A DNA stretch of 64,000 nt from Phycicoccus sp. Root101 (GTDB taxonomy: Bacteria; Actinomycetota; Actinomycetes; Actinomycetales; Dermatophilaceae), in the NCBI RefSeq assembly GCF_001426245.1, contig NZ_LMCM01000001.1, positions 186,001 through 250,000 of the forward strand, written 5' to 3'. The position numbers were made by a program, and so were the translations under genes. The notes below the pieces were generated by a model. The model saw only the letters and a program-made list of their open reading frames with translations, did not search any database and was not told the DNA's origin. This document shows positions 10,073 to 19,770 of the stretch, in pieces; the first letter of the stretch is position 1; every line of letters begins with the position of its first letter.

Positions 10073-11058
10073 CGGTGGGTTCCCTTCGTTGCAGTGGAAA
10101 GTCGGGTGCGTTCGGCGGCCCGCAGGCGCACCGAGGCAGATCGGGGGTTGGCGGCCTGCTCGTCGGCGGGCGCCTCCTCGGCGCCACGCGTGAGCAGCCG
10201 CAGGTATGCCGCGTGCTCGGGGAGCTCGACGGGCAGGCCCTCCGGGCTGCTCCCCTTGGCTCCCTGCGCCAGCACGCGCTTGGTGATGCGGTCCTCGAGC
10301 GAGTGGTAGGACAGGACGGCGACCCGGCCGCCGACGCCGAGGGCGTCGATGACGCGCGGCAGCGCCCGGGTCCAGACGGACAGCTCGGCGTTGACCTCGA
10401 TGCGCAGCGCCTGGAAGGTCCGCTTGCCGGGGTGTCCCCCGCTCTTCTGGGAGGCGGCGGGCACGGCCTTCTTGAGGAGGTCGACGAGGCGGCCGGACGT
10501 GGTGAACGGCTCCGTCTCGCGCTCGCGCACGATGGCGCCGGCCACCTTCCTGGCGAACCGCTCCTCGCCGAACTCGCGCAGGATGCCCTCGAGGTCGGCC
10601 GCCGAGTAGGTGTTGAGCACCTCGGCCGCTGTGATCCCGGTGGACTGGTCCATCCGCATGTCGAGCGGCGCGTCCTGGCTGTAGGAGAACCCGCGGTCGG
10701 TCTCGTCGAGCTGCAACGAGGAGACACCGAGGTCGTAGAGGCTGGCGTCGACGTGGGTGACCCCGGCCTCGGCCAGCGCTCGCGGCACCTCGTCGTAGAC
10801 GGCGTGGACGAACGTGGTGCGGCCGGCGAAGCGGTCGAGGCGTTCCGCGGCGAGCGCGAGGGCCTCCCGGTCGCGGTCGATGCCGACGACGCGGGCCTGC
10901 GGGCAGGACTCGAGGATCGCCTCGGCGTGGCCGCCCATGCCGAGGGTGCCGTCGAGGTAGACGGCACCGGGCTCGGTGAGGGCGGGGGCGAGCAGCTCGA
11001 CGATGCGGTCGCGCAGGACGGGAATGTGCCGGTCGGCGGCCATTCCTCGTGAGTTCAT
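10069..11058 (-). CDS. rsmH: RsmH, 16S rRNA m4C1402 methyltransferase
   Basis: 329 residues. SAM-dependent N4-methyltransferase acting on C1402 of 16S rRNA (formerly MraW). The SAM-binding loop [16 protein letters not shown] is near residues 34-49, then [10 protein letters not shown]; family motifs [15 protein letters not shown] and [12 protein letters not shown] are present. I chose the ATG at 11058 because GGAG sits 8 nt upstream; an internal ATG at 11043 has its Shine-Dalgarno-like bases too close. The stop overlaps the ftsL start. Confidence 0.95.
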   Translation of the reverse strand: MNSRGMAADRHIPVLRDRIVELLAPALTEPGAVYLDGTLGMGGHAEAILESCPQARVVGIDRDREALALAAERLDRFAGRTTFVHAVYDEVPRALAEAGVTHVDASLYDLGVSSLQLDETDRGFSYSQDAPLDMRMDQSTGITAAEVLNTYSAADLEGILREFGEERFARKVAGAIVRERETEPFTTSGRLVDLLKKAVPAASQKSGGHPGKRTFQALRIEVNAELSVWTRALPRVIDALGVGGRVAVLSYHSLEDRITKRVLAQGAKGSSPEGLPVELPEHAAYLRLLTRGAEEAPADEQAANPRSASVRLRAAERTRLSTATKGTHR

Positions 11059-11061
11059 CGC

Positions 11062-11140
11062 GCTGCTCCTGCTCGGGTCCTGCTCGGGTCCTGCTTGGGG
11101 TGGTGTCCGGGTCCTGCTGGGGTGGTGCCGGTGGTGCTGG
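11062..11140. repeat. G-rich reiterated sequence between mraZ and rsmH
   Basis: Imperfect copies of gggtcctgct (four) alternate with ggggtggtg. They lie in the 234 bp between the mraZ stop and the rsmH start, and include the rsmH ribosome-binding region. The rest of the gap (to 11292) shows no clear gene. Confidence 0.65.
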
Positions 11141-11292
11141 GTGGGGCGGTGCGCCCGGTCCTGCTCTGGTGGACCCTGCGGTCAGGTCCCCATCCGCTCC
11201 GTGCGGCCCGGGACGGGGGAAGTCGTCCCGGGATGTGAAGCGGCTGGAGACCTGGCTGCAGGGGCCGCGGGCACGAGTGCCCGGCGGGTGCG

Positions 11293-11724
11293 TCACAGCA
11301 GGCCCGGGATCACCTCCTCGGACTGGTCGGCGAAGCCCTGCTCGGTGCTCTCGAGGTAGGCGTTCCAGGCGTCGGTGTCCCAGACCTCGACCCGCGACCC
11401 GGCGCCGATGACGGTGCAGTCGCGGGTCAGGCCGGCGTAGGCGCGCAGGGTGGCGGGGATGGTCACGCGACCCTGCTTGTCGGGGACCTCGTCCGAGGCC
11501 CCGGAGAGGAAGACGCGGGTGAAGTCACGGACGGCCTTGCTGGTCGTCGGCGCCGACTGCATCTGCTCGGTGACGCGGACGAACTCCTGCATGGGGAAGA
11601 CGTAGAGGCAGCGCTCCTGGCCCCGGGTGACGACCAGCCCGCTGGCCATCCGCTCACGGAACTTCGCGGGCAGGAACAGGCGGCCCTTCTCGTCGAGGCG
11701 GGGGCTGTGCGTCCCGAGGAACAC
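11293..11724 (-). CDS. mraZ: MraZ, transcriptional regulator of the dcw operon
   Basis: 143 residues, full length. An AbrB-like double-domain protein that forms ring oligomers and binds repeats in its own promoter. The two SpoVT/AbrB halves are visible: [20 protein letters not shown] near residues 10-29 and [18 protein letters not shown] near 81-98. GTG start. First gene of the dcw cluster, with candidate operator repeats 53-90 bp upstream. Confidence 0.96.
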   Translation of the reverse strand: MFLGTHSPRLDEKGRLFLPAKFRERMASGLVVTRGQERCLYVFPMQEFVRVTEQMQSAPTTSKAVRDFTRVFLSGASDEVPDKQGRVTIPATLRAYAGLTRDCTVIGAGSRVEVWDTDAWNAYLESTEQGFADQSEEVIPGLL

Positions 11725-12118
11725 GGTGCACCCCTCCCCTCACTGCGACCACAGGACCCCACGGCCCTCTTGTTTCCCCCACTTTACTCCACCGTCACCC
11801 CCACAGGTACCCACTTCCGCACGTTTTCCTCATCCTTTCGGCTGTTTCTGCAGGTCAGACTGGTGGTGGAAAGTGGTGCGCCTTGACGGTCCCGGACCAC
11901 CTGATTGGCCCGTCGTCGCGGCTTTCGGCGACGAATGACCGGTGAGTGGAACCTCGGGGACGATCCGGGCACCGAAACGGGGGCCCGGGCGTTCCCGAAC
12001 CAGCCCCGTGAGGTCACGAGACGGCATACCTGCTGTCCCGGTGGGGCAATGTGGGGAAAGATCGAGACCATCCGCAGGGCGCAGCGTGGCGCCGACGGAA
12101 TCGACGGAAGGACAGCCG
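11725..12118. other. Divergent intergenic region between mraZ and the MoxR gene
   Basis: A 394 bp gap without a supported gene; the frames running through it are extensions of flanking genes without ribosome-binding sites. It is locally richer in A and T near 11760-11880, holds the MraZ-box repeats, one GTATGCC-type motif (12021-12029, read as GGCATAC) and, at its right end, the GGAAGGA ribosome-binding site of the MoxR gene. It must contain promoters for both directions. Confidence 0.7.
11777..11814 (-). promoter_or_regulatory. MraZ-box operator repeats
   Basis: Read on the minus strand, four hexamers occur: GTGGGT (11814-11809), GTGGGG (11804-11799), GTGGAG (11792-11787) and GTGGGG (11782-11777). 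Start-to-start spacings are 10, 12 and 10 bp. MraZ is known to bind short direct GTGG-type repeats at about one helical turn; the match and the position upstream of mraZ support the call. I could not identify -35/-10 boxes with confidence. Confidence 0.75.
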
Positions 12119-13222
12119 GTGCAGGGTGGGTACGAGGACCAGGGCGGGGGCCCCCACGGGTCGATGGGCGGTTCCGCAGGGAACCAGCTCGGCACCGGCG
12201 GCCGGCAGGGGGCGGGCAGCTCACCCGCCACCGGACCGGAGAGCCTGCTGTCGTTCCCGGCCGGCTCCCCCGCATCGCTGAGCCAGGTGACCGAGGTGGC
12301 CGGGCGGCTCGCGCGGGCCATGAACTCGGTCATCGAGGGCAAGCCGGACGTGGTGCACACGGCGATCACCGTGCTGCTCGCCGAGGGGCACCTTCTCCTC
12401 GAGGACGTGCCGGGCGTCGGCAAGACGATGCTGGCCAAGACGCTGGCGAAGACCATCGACTGCTCGGTGCGGCGCGTGCAGTTCACCCCCGACCTGCTGC
12501 CCAGCGACATCACCGGTGTCAGCGTCTTCAACCAGGACGTGCGCGACTTCGAGTTCCGGCCGGGGGCGATCTTCGCCAACGTCGTGGTGGGTGACGAGAT
12601 CAACCGCGCCTCCCCGAAGACCCAGTCCGCCCTGCTCGAGTCGATGGAGGAGGGCCAGGTCACCGTCGACGGCCAGACCTACGACCTGCCGAAGCCGTTC
12701 ATCGTCATGGCGACGCAGAACCCCATCGAGATGGAGGGCACCTACCCCCTCCCCGAGGCCCAGCGCGACCGGTTCATGGCCCGCATCTCCCTCGGGTACC
12801 CCTCGTCCCGCGCCGAGGTCGCCATGCTCGACAGCCACGGCCAGGTCTCCCCGCTGGAGACGCTCAGCCCGGTCACCGATGCCGCGACGATCACCGCCAT
12901 GGTCAAGGCGGTCCGCTCCGTGTTCACCAGCGACGCCATCAAGCAGTACGTCGTCGACCTCTCCTCGGCCACCCGGTCCAGCTCGGCCCTGCGGCTGGGC
13001 GCCTCACCGCGCGCGACGCTGCACATGCTGCGCGCGGCCCGGGCCCACGCCGCCCTCGAGGGTCGGGACCACGTGCTGCCCGACGACGTCCAGGCCATCG
13101 TCGTCCACGTCCTGGCGCACCGCGTCATCCCCACGGGCGAGACCCAGCTCGCCCGCCGGAGCACCGCCGAGGTCCTCCAGGACCTGATGCGGCGGGTGCC
13201 GGTCCCTGCGGCCGGCCGCTGA
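12119..13222 (+). CDS. MoxR-family AAA+ ATPase
   Basis: 367 residues from the GTG at 12119, which has GGAAGGA about 10 nt upstream; the open frame is longer but the extension lacks such a site. The first ~50 residues are Gly/Ser-rich. Then come Walker A GVGKTMLAK (around residues 99-107, Lys102) and Walker B VVGDEINRASP (Asp159), followed by sensor motif MATQNPIE and a C-terminal lid. MoxR ATPases act as chaperones for maturation of partners with VWA or DUF58 domains. It heads an operon with a DUF58 and a transglutaminase gene. Confidence 0.92.
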   Translation: MQGGYEDQGGGPHGSMGGSAGNQLGTGGRQGAGSSPATGPESLLSFPAGSPASLSQVTEVAGRLARAMNSVIEGKPDVVHTAITVLLAEGHLLLEDVPGVGKTMLAKTLAKTIDCSVRRVQFTPDLLPSDITGVSVFNQDVRDFEFRPGAIFANVVVGDEINRASPKTQSALLESMEEGQVTVDGQTYDLPKPFIVMATQNPIEMEGTYPLPEAQRDRFMARISLGYPSSRAEVAMLDSHGQVSPLETLSPVTDAATITAMVKAVRSVFTSDAIKQYVVDLSSATRSSSALRLGASPRATLHMLRAARAHAALEGRDHVLPDDVQAIVVHVLAHRVIPTGETQLARRSTAEVLQDLMRRVPVPAAGR

Positions 13223-13231
13223 GGCTGCGCC

Positions 13232-14491
13232 GTGCGCAGACTTCGCGACCTCCTCACCACCCGCGGGCGGGCGTTCGTCGCGGCGGGAATCACGTTGGTG
13301 CTGTGCGGGATCGGGCTCGGGTTCACCGACCTGACCCGGATCGGCGTGCTGCTCGTCGCGCTCCCCCTGCTGAGCGGGCTGCTCATGAGACGGCACGACC
13401 TGCGGTTCGCGCTCGAGCGCACCGCGGTGCCCGGACGCATCCAGGTCGACGAGCAGTCGGTGGTCACCCTCGGCATCGAGAACGCCGGTGGCGCCGCGAG
13501 CCCGTTGCTCATGGCCGAGGAACAGCTCGACTACGCCCTCGGTGACCGACCGCGGTTCGTCGTCCCGCGCCTTCGTCGTGGTGACCGGCAGGAGATCCAC
13601 TACACGGTGCGCTCCCACGTCCGGGGACGTCACCGCCTGGGTCCGCTCGGCGTCCGCCTCCGCGACCCGTTCGGGCTCAGCACCCGGGTCGCAGCGATCT
13701 CCGGTGCCAGTGACGTGCTCGTGCTGCCCCGCATCCTCCCCCTGGGCGGCGGGCTCCCGCCGGGCAGCGGTGTCGGTGCCGAGGGCGCCATACCCCACAT
13801 GGTCGCCCTCCACGGCGAGGACGACGTCTCGATCCGCTCCTACCGTGACGGCGACGACCTGCGCCGCATCCACTGGCCGGCCACGGCCAAGACCGGTGAG
13901 CTCATGGTGCGCCAGGAGGACCGTCCGGCGCGCCGTCGTGCGGCGATCGTCCTCGACTCGCGCTCCCGCGGCCACCACGGGTCCGGCAGCTCGGGGTCGT
14001 TCGAGTACGCCGTGACCGCGTGCGCCTCGATCGCGGTCCACCTCCTCGACCAGGGGTATGCCGTGCACCTCGTCAGCGACGAGACCGCCGACGACAGCCG
14101 CGCCGCCACGGCGATGGAGGTCGACCCGCTGCTGGACGTCCTGGCCATGGCCGAGCCCGGCTCGGAGGACCAGTTCGCCGACGTGCTCCAGTCCGCCCAC
14201 CCCGTCACCGCGTCCGGTGGCCTGGTCCTGGCCGTCGTGACCGACCTCGACGAGGAGGTGGCCCGCCAGGTCGCCTCGCTGCGCCAGCCGGGCGGCACCG
14301 CGCTGGCCATCGTGCTCGACCCGCACGGGTTCGGGGCGTCGCGACGCCGACCCGGCGCTGCTTCCGAGCTCGCCTGCGTCCCGGTCCTGCGGGGCGCCGG
14401 GTGGGGGGTGGCGGTCGTGGGTTCCGGTGACGACCTCGCCTCCGTCTGGGGTGTCCTGTCCGGTGGGTCGGCGAGGGTGGGCGTCGCATGA
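13232..14491 (+). CDS. DUF58-domain membrane protein
   Basis: 419 residues. Two hydrophobic segments lie near the N-terminus (AFVAAGITLVLCGIGLGF and IGVLLVALPLLSGLL), then a beta-rich region and the DUF58 signature IRSYRDGDDLRRIHW near residues 200-214, followed by a VWA-like fold (AIVLDSRSRG). GTG start 9 bp after the MoxR gene; ATGA overlap with the next. MoxR, DUF58 and transglutaminase proteins are commonly co-encoded and thought to form one membrane-linked module; the exact function is not known. Confidence 0.88.
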   Translation: MRRLRDLLTTRGRAFVAAGITLVLCGIGLGFTDLTRIGVLLVALPLLSGLLMRRHDLRFALERTAVPGRIQVDEQSVVTLGIENAGGAASPLLMAEEQLDYALGDRPRFVVPRLRRGDRQEIHYTVRSHVRGRHRLGPLGVRLRDPFGLSTRVAAISGASDVLVLPRILPLGGGLPPGSGVGAEGAIPHMVALHGEDDVSIRSYRDGDDLRRIHWPATAKTGELMVRQEDRPARRRAAIVLDSRSRGHHGSGSSGSFEYAVTACASIAVHLLDQGYAVHLVSDETADDSRAATAMEVDPLLDVLAMAEPGSEDQFADVLQSAHPVTASGGLVLAVVTDLDEEVARQVASLRQPGGTALAIVLDPHGFGASRRRPGAASELACVPVLRGAGWGVAVVGSGDDLASVWGVLSGGSARVGVA

Positions 14492-16887
14492 GCCGCGGAC
14501 GCGTTCCCGAGTCCCTGCTCGCCGGGGCGGCCTCCGCCGTCGTCGCCTGGCCGATCACGACGCTCTTCACCCCCAACACGTGGGTCCGGCCCACGCTCGC
14601 CGTGATCCTGGTGGTCGTGCTGACGGGCATCGCCGCCCGGATGCTCACGACGTCGTGGGTCCTCGTCGCACTCTCCCAGCTCGCCGGCATCGTCCTGGTC
14701 GCCAGCTGGCTCCACGGCCGCGGGCACCTCTGGTACGGCCTGCCCACGCCCGACATGGTCCTGGCGTTCAACAACCTGCTCGTGGACGCCCGGCTCACGG
14801 TGCAGAACTACGCAGCCCCCGCGCCCACCAACCGCGGCGTCACCCTCGGCATCGGCCTGGCCATCGGTGTGGCTGCCGTCATCGTCGACCACCTCGCCGT
14901 CATGCGGCGCTCCCCGGCGATGGCCGGCCTCCCCCTGCTCACCGCCTTCCTCATCTCGGCCTCCAACTCCGGCGAGTCGCTCAACCCGATGTACTTCGTC
15001 GCCGCCGGAGGCGTCTGGCTGCTGATGCTCGGTCGCCAGGGCATCTCCTCGTTGCGCCGGTGGAGCACCACGACCCCGATGAGCACGACCGGCCGCCGCT
15101 CCTCCGAGGACCACGACGGCGCCTACGGGTATGCCGCGGTGGGACGCACGCTGGCCGTGGCCGGCCTCGTCACCGCGGTCGCGCTCCCCGTCGTGATCCC
15201 CCACTTCCCCACGCGCTACCTCATCGACGGCCTGGGGCGGTCGAGCGACGCCGCCGGGTTCAGCGACGGCCAGATCGGCCTCAAGACGACCCTCGACCTC
15301 CAGCGCAGCCTCGGGAACCCGTCCAAGGCCCCGGTCCTGTCGTACACGACCAACGCCCCGATCCTCACGCCGCTGCGCGTCGGGGTGCTGGTCAACTACG
15401 CCAACGACGAGTGGCGACCCGACGACGCGGACGTGCGCTACACGCGCCGCCCCGACCTGCAGCTCCCGCCCGAGCTCGACGACAGCGTCCCGCGCGAGAC
15501 CTACCGGATCTCGGTCGACGAGTCCCGCATCGAGGCACCCCAGATCGCGGCACCCACCCCGCTGGTCTCCGGTGACCTCGACGGCGTCGCGTGGGGCCTG
15601 GACCGCCAGACCTCCGTCGCGAGCGTCAACCGGACGGCCAGCTCGTACAGCTTCACCTACCTGGCCCTCAACCCCAGCGCGCAGACCCTCGACCAGGGCG
15701 CGCAGGGTGCGACCGGCGCGTTGCTGCCGCCCGAGCTGCAGGTCGACCCCGAGTCCGAGCCACTGGTGCGCGACCTCGTGGCCAAGGTCGTGCCCGAGGG
15801 CGCCAGCAGGATCGAGGCGGCCCGGGCGATCCAGAGCTACCTGCGGACCGGGGGCGGCTTCACCTACTCCCTCACCCTCCCCAAGACCGTGACCAACGAG
15901 TTCGGACAGTCCGAGGCGCCCGACCCGATCTCGTTGTTCCTGCGCAGCAAGGTCGGCTACTGCGTGCAGTTCGCCACCGCGATGGTGATGATGGCGCGCG
16001 AGAGCGGGATCCCTGCCCGCATGGCCATCGGCTTCCTGCCCGGGACGGCCGACCGCGGCACGTACACCGTGCGCGCCTCGGACGCGCACGCGTGGCCCGA
16101 GCTGTTCTTCGAGGGGGTCGGGTGGCTGCGCTTCGAACCCACGCCCTCGGGTACGCAGAACACCGTCGCACCGCCCTACTCGCTGGCTCCCACCACCCCC
16201 GACCCCACCAACCCCTCGTCGACGGCGAGCGGCAGCAGCTCGGTGTCGTCCAACACCCGGGTCGACGGCGCCAACGACCCCGGCGCCCAGGACCCGACGT
16301 CCACCTCGGGGTCCAACAGCGACAGCTCGTCGTTCCTCGGACAGCAGACCCGGACGGTGCTGCTGTGGGTGCTCCTCGCCCTGGTGGCCGGGATCCTCGG
16401 ATCGCTGGCCGTGCCGCTGGCCGCACGCTCGCGGCTGCGCCGACGGCTCAAGGACGCCCCCGACGAGGCAACCCGGGTGGAGATCGAGTGGCAGGCCATG
16501 GTCGAACGCCTCGGCGACCTCGGCGTCATCCCCCCTCGGGGGAGCACCCCGCGGCAGGCCGGTCGGTTCTACCAGCGCGAGGCCTACCTCGAGGGTGAGC
16601 AGACCCAGGCGCTGCGCCGGGTCGTGGACGGCGTGGAACGGTCCCGGTACGCACCCCCGGGCACGACGGTGACCAACGTGCGGCCCGACACCCACGAGGT
16701 CGTCAAGGCCGTCTCCGGGGTGCGCCGCCGCAAGGACCGGCTGCGGGCCGCGTGGTGGCCGAGCGAGGGCCTGCTCGAGTGGCGCGAGCGTCGCGAACGC
16801 GCCGCCCGGGTGGCGCGCACGCCGTGGGACCGCTGGCAGGAACGCCGCGCCGAGCGCCGGGCCGAAGCCCGGGGCGGCCGCAGCTAG
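14488..16887 (+). CDS. TgpA-type membrane transglutaminase-like protein
   Basis: 799 residues. Six or so N-terminal membrane helices (to about residue 245) precede an extracytoplasmic transglutaminase-like domain with catalytic candidates Cys492 in GYCVQFATAMVMMAR and His534 in SDAHAWPELF, and WLRFEPTPSG after it. A Ser/Asn/Thr-rich linker (about 570-615), one more helix (TVLLWVLLALVAGILGSLAVPL) and a charged cytoplasmic tail follow. The ATG overlaps the DUF58 stop. Its closeness to the dcw cluster suggests, but does not prove, a cell-envelope role. Confidence 0.9.
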   Translation: MSRGRVPESLLAGAASAVVAWPITTLFTPNTWVRPTLAVILVVVLTGIAARMLTTSWVLVALSQLAGIVLVASWLHGRGHLWYGLPTPDMVLAFNNLLVDARLTVQNYAAPAPTNRGVTLGIGLAIGVAAVIVDHLAVMRRSPAMAGLPLLTAFLISASNSGESLNPMYFVAAGGVWLLMLGRQGISSLRRWSTTTPMSTTGRRSSEDHDGAYGYAAVGRTLAVAGLVTAVALPVVIPHFPTRYLIDGLGRSSDAAGFSDGQIGLKTTLDLQRSLGNPSKAPVLSYTTNAPILTPLRVGVLVNYANDEWRPDDADVRYTRRPDLQLPPELDDSVPRETYRISVDESRIEAPQIAAPTPLVSGDLDGVAWGLDRQTSVASVNRTASSYSFTYLALNPSAQTLDQGAQGATGALLPPELQVDPESEPLVRDLVAKVVPEGASRIEAARAIQSYLRTGGGFTYSLTLPKTVTNEFGQSEAPDPISLFLRSKVGYCVQFATAMVMMARESGIPARMAIGFLPGTADRGTYTVRASDAHAWPELFFEGVGWLRFEPTPSGTQNTVAPPYSLAPTTPDPTNPSSTASGSSSVSSNTRVDGANDPGAQDPTSTSGSNSDSSSFLGQQTRTVLLWVLLALVAGILGSLAVPLAARSRLRRRLKDAPDEATRVEIEWQAMVERLGDLGVIPPRGSTPRQAGRFYQREAYLEGEQTQALRRVVDGVERSRYAPPGTTVTNVRPDTHEVVKAVSGVRRRKDRLRAAWWPSEGLLEWRERRERAARVARTPWDRWQERRAERRAEARGGRS

Positions 16888-16944
16888 GACCAGCGGGGGC
16901 CGCCGGAGCCCCGTGACGGACTCCCCCCTGCCTGCGGCGGGCGC

Positions 16945-17736
16945 TCAGGACCTCAGCTGGGACATCTGCAGCCAGCAGGACCAGTCGGCAGCGCTCGAAC
17001 CCCACGCCTTCGCCGTGGTCGGGTAGGCCACCCAGCCCCCTCCCCGGCCGTACCTGGTCACCAGCGTGCGGCAGCCGGCGTCGGCGACCTTCTTCGCCGC
17101 GGCCTTCCCGGGAAACGCCCCGGTCGGCTTCTTGTGCTCCCCGAGCCAGACCCACTGCGCGGACCCCAGCTCGCACTTCTCCGGGCTGAACGCCTTGGCC
17201 GTGTGCGTCTGCGCGCACCGGCCCAGGAGGCTGGGAAGAGGGTTGGTCTTGCCCGTGAGCCGGCCGTTGAGGGAGCCGACCGTCCGGCTCAGTGTCTTGT
17301 GGTCCGGGGCCAGCCCGACCACGGCCACGCACGCGGTCCACCGGGCCCCTGCCGCGATCTGCTCCCGGGTGGGGAAGCGCCACGTCCGCAGGACCCCCAG
17401 CGGGACGGCACCGGAGTACCCGACCCAGGGGCGCAGGTTGGGACAGACCGCGTTCGGGTCGAGGCGCCCGAGCTGGGTGCGGTCCGCCGGGTCGGTCAGA
17501 CCAGGTGGCAGCCCGACCACGGCGTAGACCTGGCCCTCGTGGGGAGTCCCGCAGTCGACCGCCGCGGCCTGAGCGAGATCGCTCACCGAGCTCATCTGCA
17601 GGCAGGCGTTGAGTGCCGGTGCCGGTGCCGGCGTCGGTGTCGGCGTCGTCCCGCCCCCCGTGCTGCTCGAGCACCCGGTCAGCCCCAGGACGCCGAGCAC
17701 CACCACCAGCGCCAGCCCTCGCTGCGATCGCCGCAT
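16945..17736 (-). CDS. Putative secreted lipoprotein (septum-formation-like domain)
   Basis: 263 residues from the ATG at 17736, preceded by GGGGGA. A lipoprotein signal peptide is clear: MRRSQRG, a hydrophobic core, and lipobox LTGC with Cys22. A Thr/Pro linker follows (TPTPTPAPAPA). The rest is a cysteine-containing globular domain with CGTPHEGQVYAVVGLP and a second half containing CAQTHTAKAFSPEKCE. It resembles actinobacterial septum-formation family proteins in the C-x-H-x-E arrangement; I infer this from pattern only. Faces the transglutaminase operon tail to tail. Confidence 0.75.
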   Translation of the reverse strand: MRRSQRGLALVVVLGVLGLTGCSSSTGGGTTPTPTPAPAPALNACLQMSSVSDLAQAAAVDCGTPHEGQVYAVVGLPPGLTDPADRTQLGRLDPNAVCPNLRPWVGYSGAVPLGVLRTWRFPTREQIAAGARWTACVAVVGLAPDHKTLSRTVGSLNGRLTGKTNPLPSLLGRCAQTHTAKAFSPEKCELGSAQWVWLGEHKKPTGAFPGKAAAKKVADAGCRTLVTRYGRGGGWVAYPTTAKAWGSSAADWSCWLQMSQLRS

Positions 17737-17814
17737 GTGATCCCCCGCCCCTCCGGTCGCCATGTCCTAGCGGATCACCACGGTGGGGGCGCAGGCAATG
17801 ACCCGATGTGACTA

Positions 17815-17878
17815 CGGGCCGAGGTGACCACGGGCCGCGGTGACCACGGGCCGCGGTGACCAGGGGCCGGGGTGACCA
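17815..17878. repeat. Four tandem 16-bp repeats
   Basis: Four head-to-tail 16-bp units: cgggccgaggtgacca (17815), cgggccgcggtgacca (17831 and 17847, identical) and ggggccggggtgacca (17863). They lie between the lipoprotein start and the sigma-factor terminator. No gene is seen in 17737-17972. Confidence 0.9.
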
Positions 17879-17900
17879 CCCGACGCACGGTGGGACGCAG

Positions 17901-17934
17901 AAAGGTCAGGCGCCCCGTGGGGCGCCTGACCTTT
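17901..17934. terminator. Terminator downstream of sigA
   Basis: A perfect inverted repeat with 16-bp arms (17901-17916 and 17919-17934) and a two-base centre. It begins 38 bp beyond the sigA stop; on the minus strand the stem ends in a T-rich-compatible TTT. Flanking AAA/TTT makes it usable from both sides. Confidence 0.85.
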
Positions 17935-17972
17935 CGAGGCCGAGCCGACGCCGGCGTCGGCGGCAGGTCTGC

Positions 17973-19589
17973 TCAGTCCAGGTAGTCGCGCAGGACCTGG
18001 GACCGGCTCGGGTGACGCAGCTTGCTCATCGTCTTGGACTCGATCTGGCGGATCCGCTCGCGGGTCACGCCGTAGACCTTGCCGATCTCGTCGAGCGTCT
18101 TGGGCTGGCCGTCGGTCAGGCCGAAGCGCATCGAGACCACTCCGGCCTCGCGCTCGGAGAGCGTGTCCAGCACCGAGTGCAGCTGCTCCTGCAGCAGCGT
18201 GAAGCTCACGGCGTCGGCCGGGACGACCGCCTCGGAGTCCTCGATGAGGTCACCGAACTCGCTGTCACCGTCCTCGCCGAGCGGCGTGTGCAGGGAGATG
18301 GGCTCGCGGCCGTACTTCTGGACCTCGACGACCTTCTCCGGGGTCATGTCGAGCTCCTTGGCGAGCTCCTCCGGGGTGGGCTCGCGCCCGAGGTCCTGGA
18401 GCATCTGGCGCTGCACGCGCGCCAGCTTGTTGATGACCTCGACCATGTGGACCGGGATGCGGATGGTGCGCGCCTGGTCGGCCATGGCGCGGGTGATGGC
18501 CTGACGGATCCACCACGTCGCGTACGTCGAGAACTTGTAGCCCTTGGTGTAGTCGAACTTCTCGACCGCACGGATCAGGCCGAGGTTGCCCTCCTGGATC
18601 AGGTCCAGGAACAGCATGCCGCGACCGGTGTAGCGCTTGGCCAGCGAGACCACGAGGCGCAGGTTGGCCTCGAGGAGGTGGTTCTTGGCCTTCTTGCCGT
18701 CCTGGGCGATCCACCAGAGCTCACGCTTGAGCTTCATGTCGATCTTGTCGCCGGAGTTGAGCCGCTCCTCGGCGAACAGGCCGGCTTCGATGCGCTTGGC
18801 GAGCTCGACCTCCTGCTCGGCGTTGAGGAGGGCGACCTTGCCGATCTGCTTGAGGTAGTCCTTGACCGGGTCGGCGGTGGCGCCGGCGGTCACGACCTGC
18901 TGGACCGGGGCGTCGTCCTCGTCGTCGTCGCGCAGGACGAAGCCCGAGGAGGACTCCTCCTCGTCGCTGTCCTTCTTCTTGTCGTCGGTCTCGTCCTCGA
19001 TGACGACGTCCTCGAGCTCGGCCTCGACGACATCGGTCGGCTCGGCGTCCGCGGGCTCCTCGCCGTCGACGACCGGCGCGTCGTCCTTGCCGGCAGCGGC
19101 CTTGGCCGTCTTCGCGGTCTTCGCCGCAGCCTTCTTGGCCGCGGGCTTGACCGGCTCGGCAGCGGCCGCAGCCGCCTTCTTCGTGGTCGTCGCCTTGGCC
19201 GCAGCCTTGGCGGCGGGCTTGGCAGCGGTCTTGGTCGCCGTCTTCGCGGTGTCGTCGGCCGCGGCAGGCTTGGCTGCCGCCTTGGTCGTCTTCGCGGCCG
19301 CCTTCTTGGCGGGCGCGGTCGCGGTGCGACGGGTCGTCGTCGCAGCAACGGCACGCGAGGCGGTGGCGGCGTCCAGGGTCACGGTGATGCCCTGCTCGTC
19401 CAGCGAACGCAGCACCACCTTCATCCGCTTCGGCGGGACCTCGGCGCCCTCGAGCGCCTCACGCAGCGCGCCGCTGTCGACCGAGCCGTTGGTGCGGCCC
19501 TGCATGAGCAGCTGCTGCAGGGCTGGATGGGTGAACTCGGTGGGGAGAGACGGTGCGGGGCTCGCAGCCTTCTTGGACACAGGCGACAC
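17973..19589 (-). CDS. sigA: Primary RNA polymerase sigma factor (RpoD/HrdB/SigA)
   Basis: 538 residues. Housekeeping sigma-70. After a short N-terminal domain, residues ~90-175 are a Lys/Ala/Thr-rich stretch resembling histone H1 tails, then an acidic segment (to ~235). Conserved sigma regions follow: [16 protein letters not shown] (1.2), [19 protein letters not shown] and [17 protein letters not shown] (2.1-2.4), region 3, and [12 protein letters not shown] to [19 protein letters not shown] (4.1-4.2). GTG start with AAAGG upstream. It stands alone with its own terminator. Confidence 0.97.
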   Translation of the reverse strand: MSPVSKKAASPAPSLPTEFTHPALQQLLMQGRTNGSVDSGALREALEGAEVPPKRMKVVLRSLDEQGITVTLDAATASRAVAATTTRRTATAPAKKAAAKTTKAAAKPAAADDTAKTATKTAAKPAAKAAAKATTTKKAAAAAAEPVKPAAKKAAAKTAKTAKAAAGKDDAPVVDGEEPADAEPTDVVEAELEDVVIEDETDDKKKDSDEEESSSGFVLRDDDEDDAPVQQVVTAGATADPVKDYLKQIGKVALLNAEQEVELAKRIEAGLFAEERLNSGDKIDMKLKRELWWIAQDGKKAKNHLLEANLRLVVSLAKRYTGRGMLFLDLIQEGNLGLIRAVEKFDYTKGYKFSTYATWWIRQAITRAMADQARTIRIPVHMVEVINKLARVQRQMLQDLGREPTPEELAKELDMTPEKVVEVQKYGREPISLHTPLGEDGDSEFGDLIEDSEAVVPADAVSFTLLQEQLHSVLDTLSEREAGVVSMRFGLTDGQPKTLDEIGKVYGVTRERIRQIESKTMSKLRHPSRSQVLRDYLD

Positions 19590-19726
19590 GGACTACCTTT
19601 CGTCGCGGGATCGCGGCACGGCGCACGCCATCACGGGCATGGCGGGGCATGCCTACGACAACAACTGCGGGGGCGGAAGTATTGCCGAGACCGGGCGGGA
19701 GTGCCCTGCGCGACCTCGTTCCAGCC

Positions 19727-19732
19727 ATTGTA
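19727..19732 (-). promoter_or_regulatory. Candidate -10 box of the sigA promoter
   Basis: TACAAT on the minus strand, about 138 bp upstream of the sigA GTG, inside a relatively AT-rich patch. I see no convincing -35 box at 16-18 bp, so the promoter type is uncertain. A 14-bp palindrome ATTCGTGCACGAAT lies at 19757-19770, just upstream. Confidence 0.35.
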
Positions 19733-19770
19733 AAACGAGAAGGCGCTCATTCCCGCATTCGTGCACGAAT

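Noticed and set aside
9413-11296. A single long protein spanning rsmH and ftsL
   Set aside because: The 627-residue frame is ftsL extended upstream in antiphase with rsmH. The ATGA overlap at 10072 marks the true ftsL start.
19757-19770. 14-bp palindrome ATTCGTGCACGAAT as a LexA-type operator
   Set aside because: It does not match a known SOS box and is 170 bp from sigA; kept only as a note on the sigA promoter.
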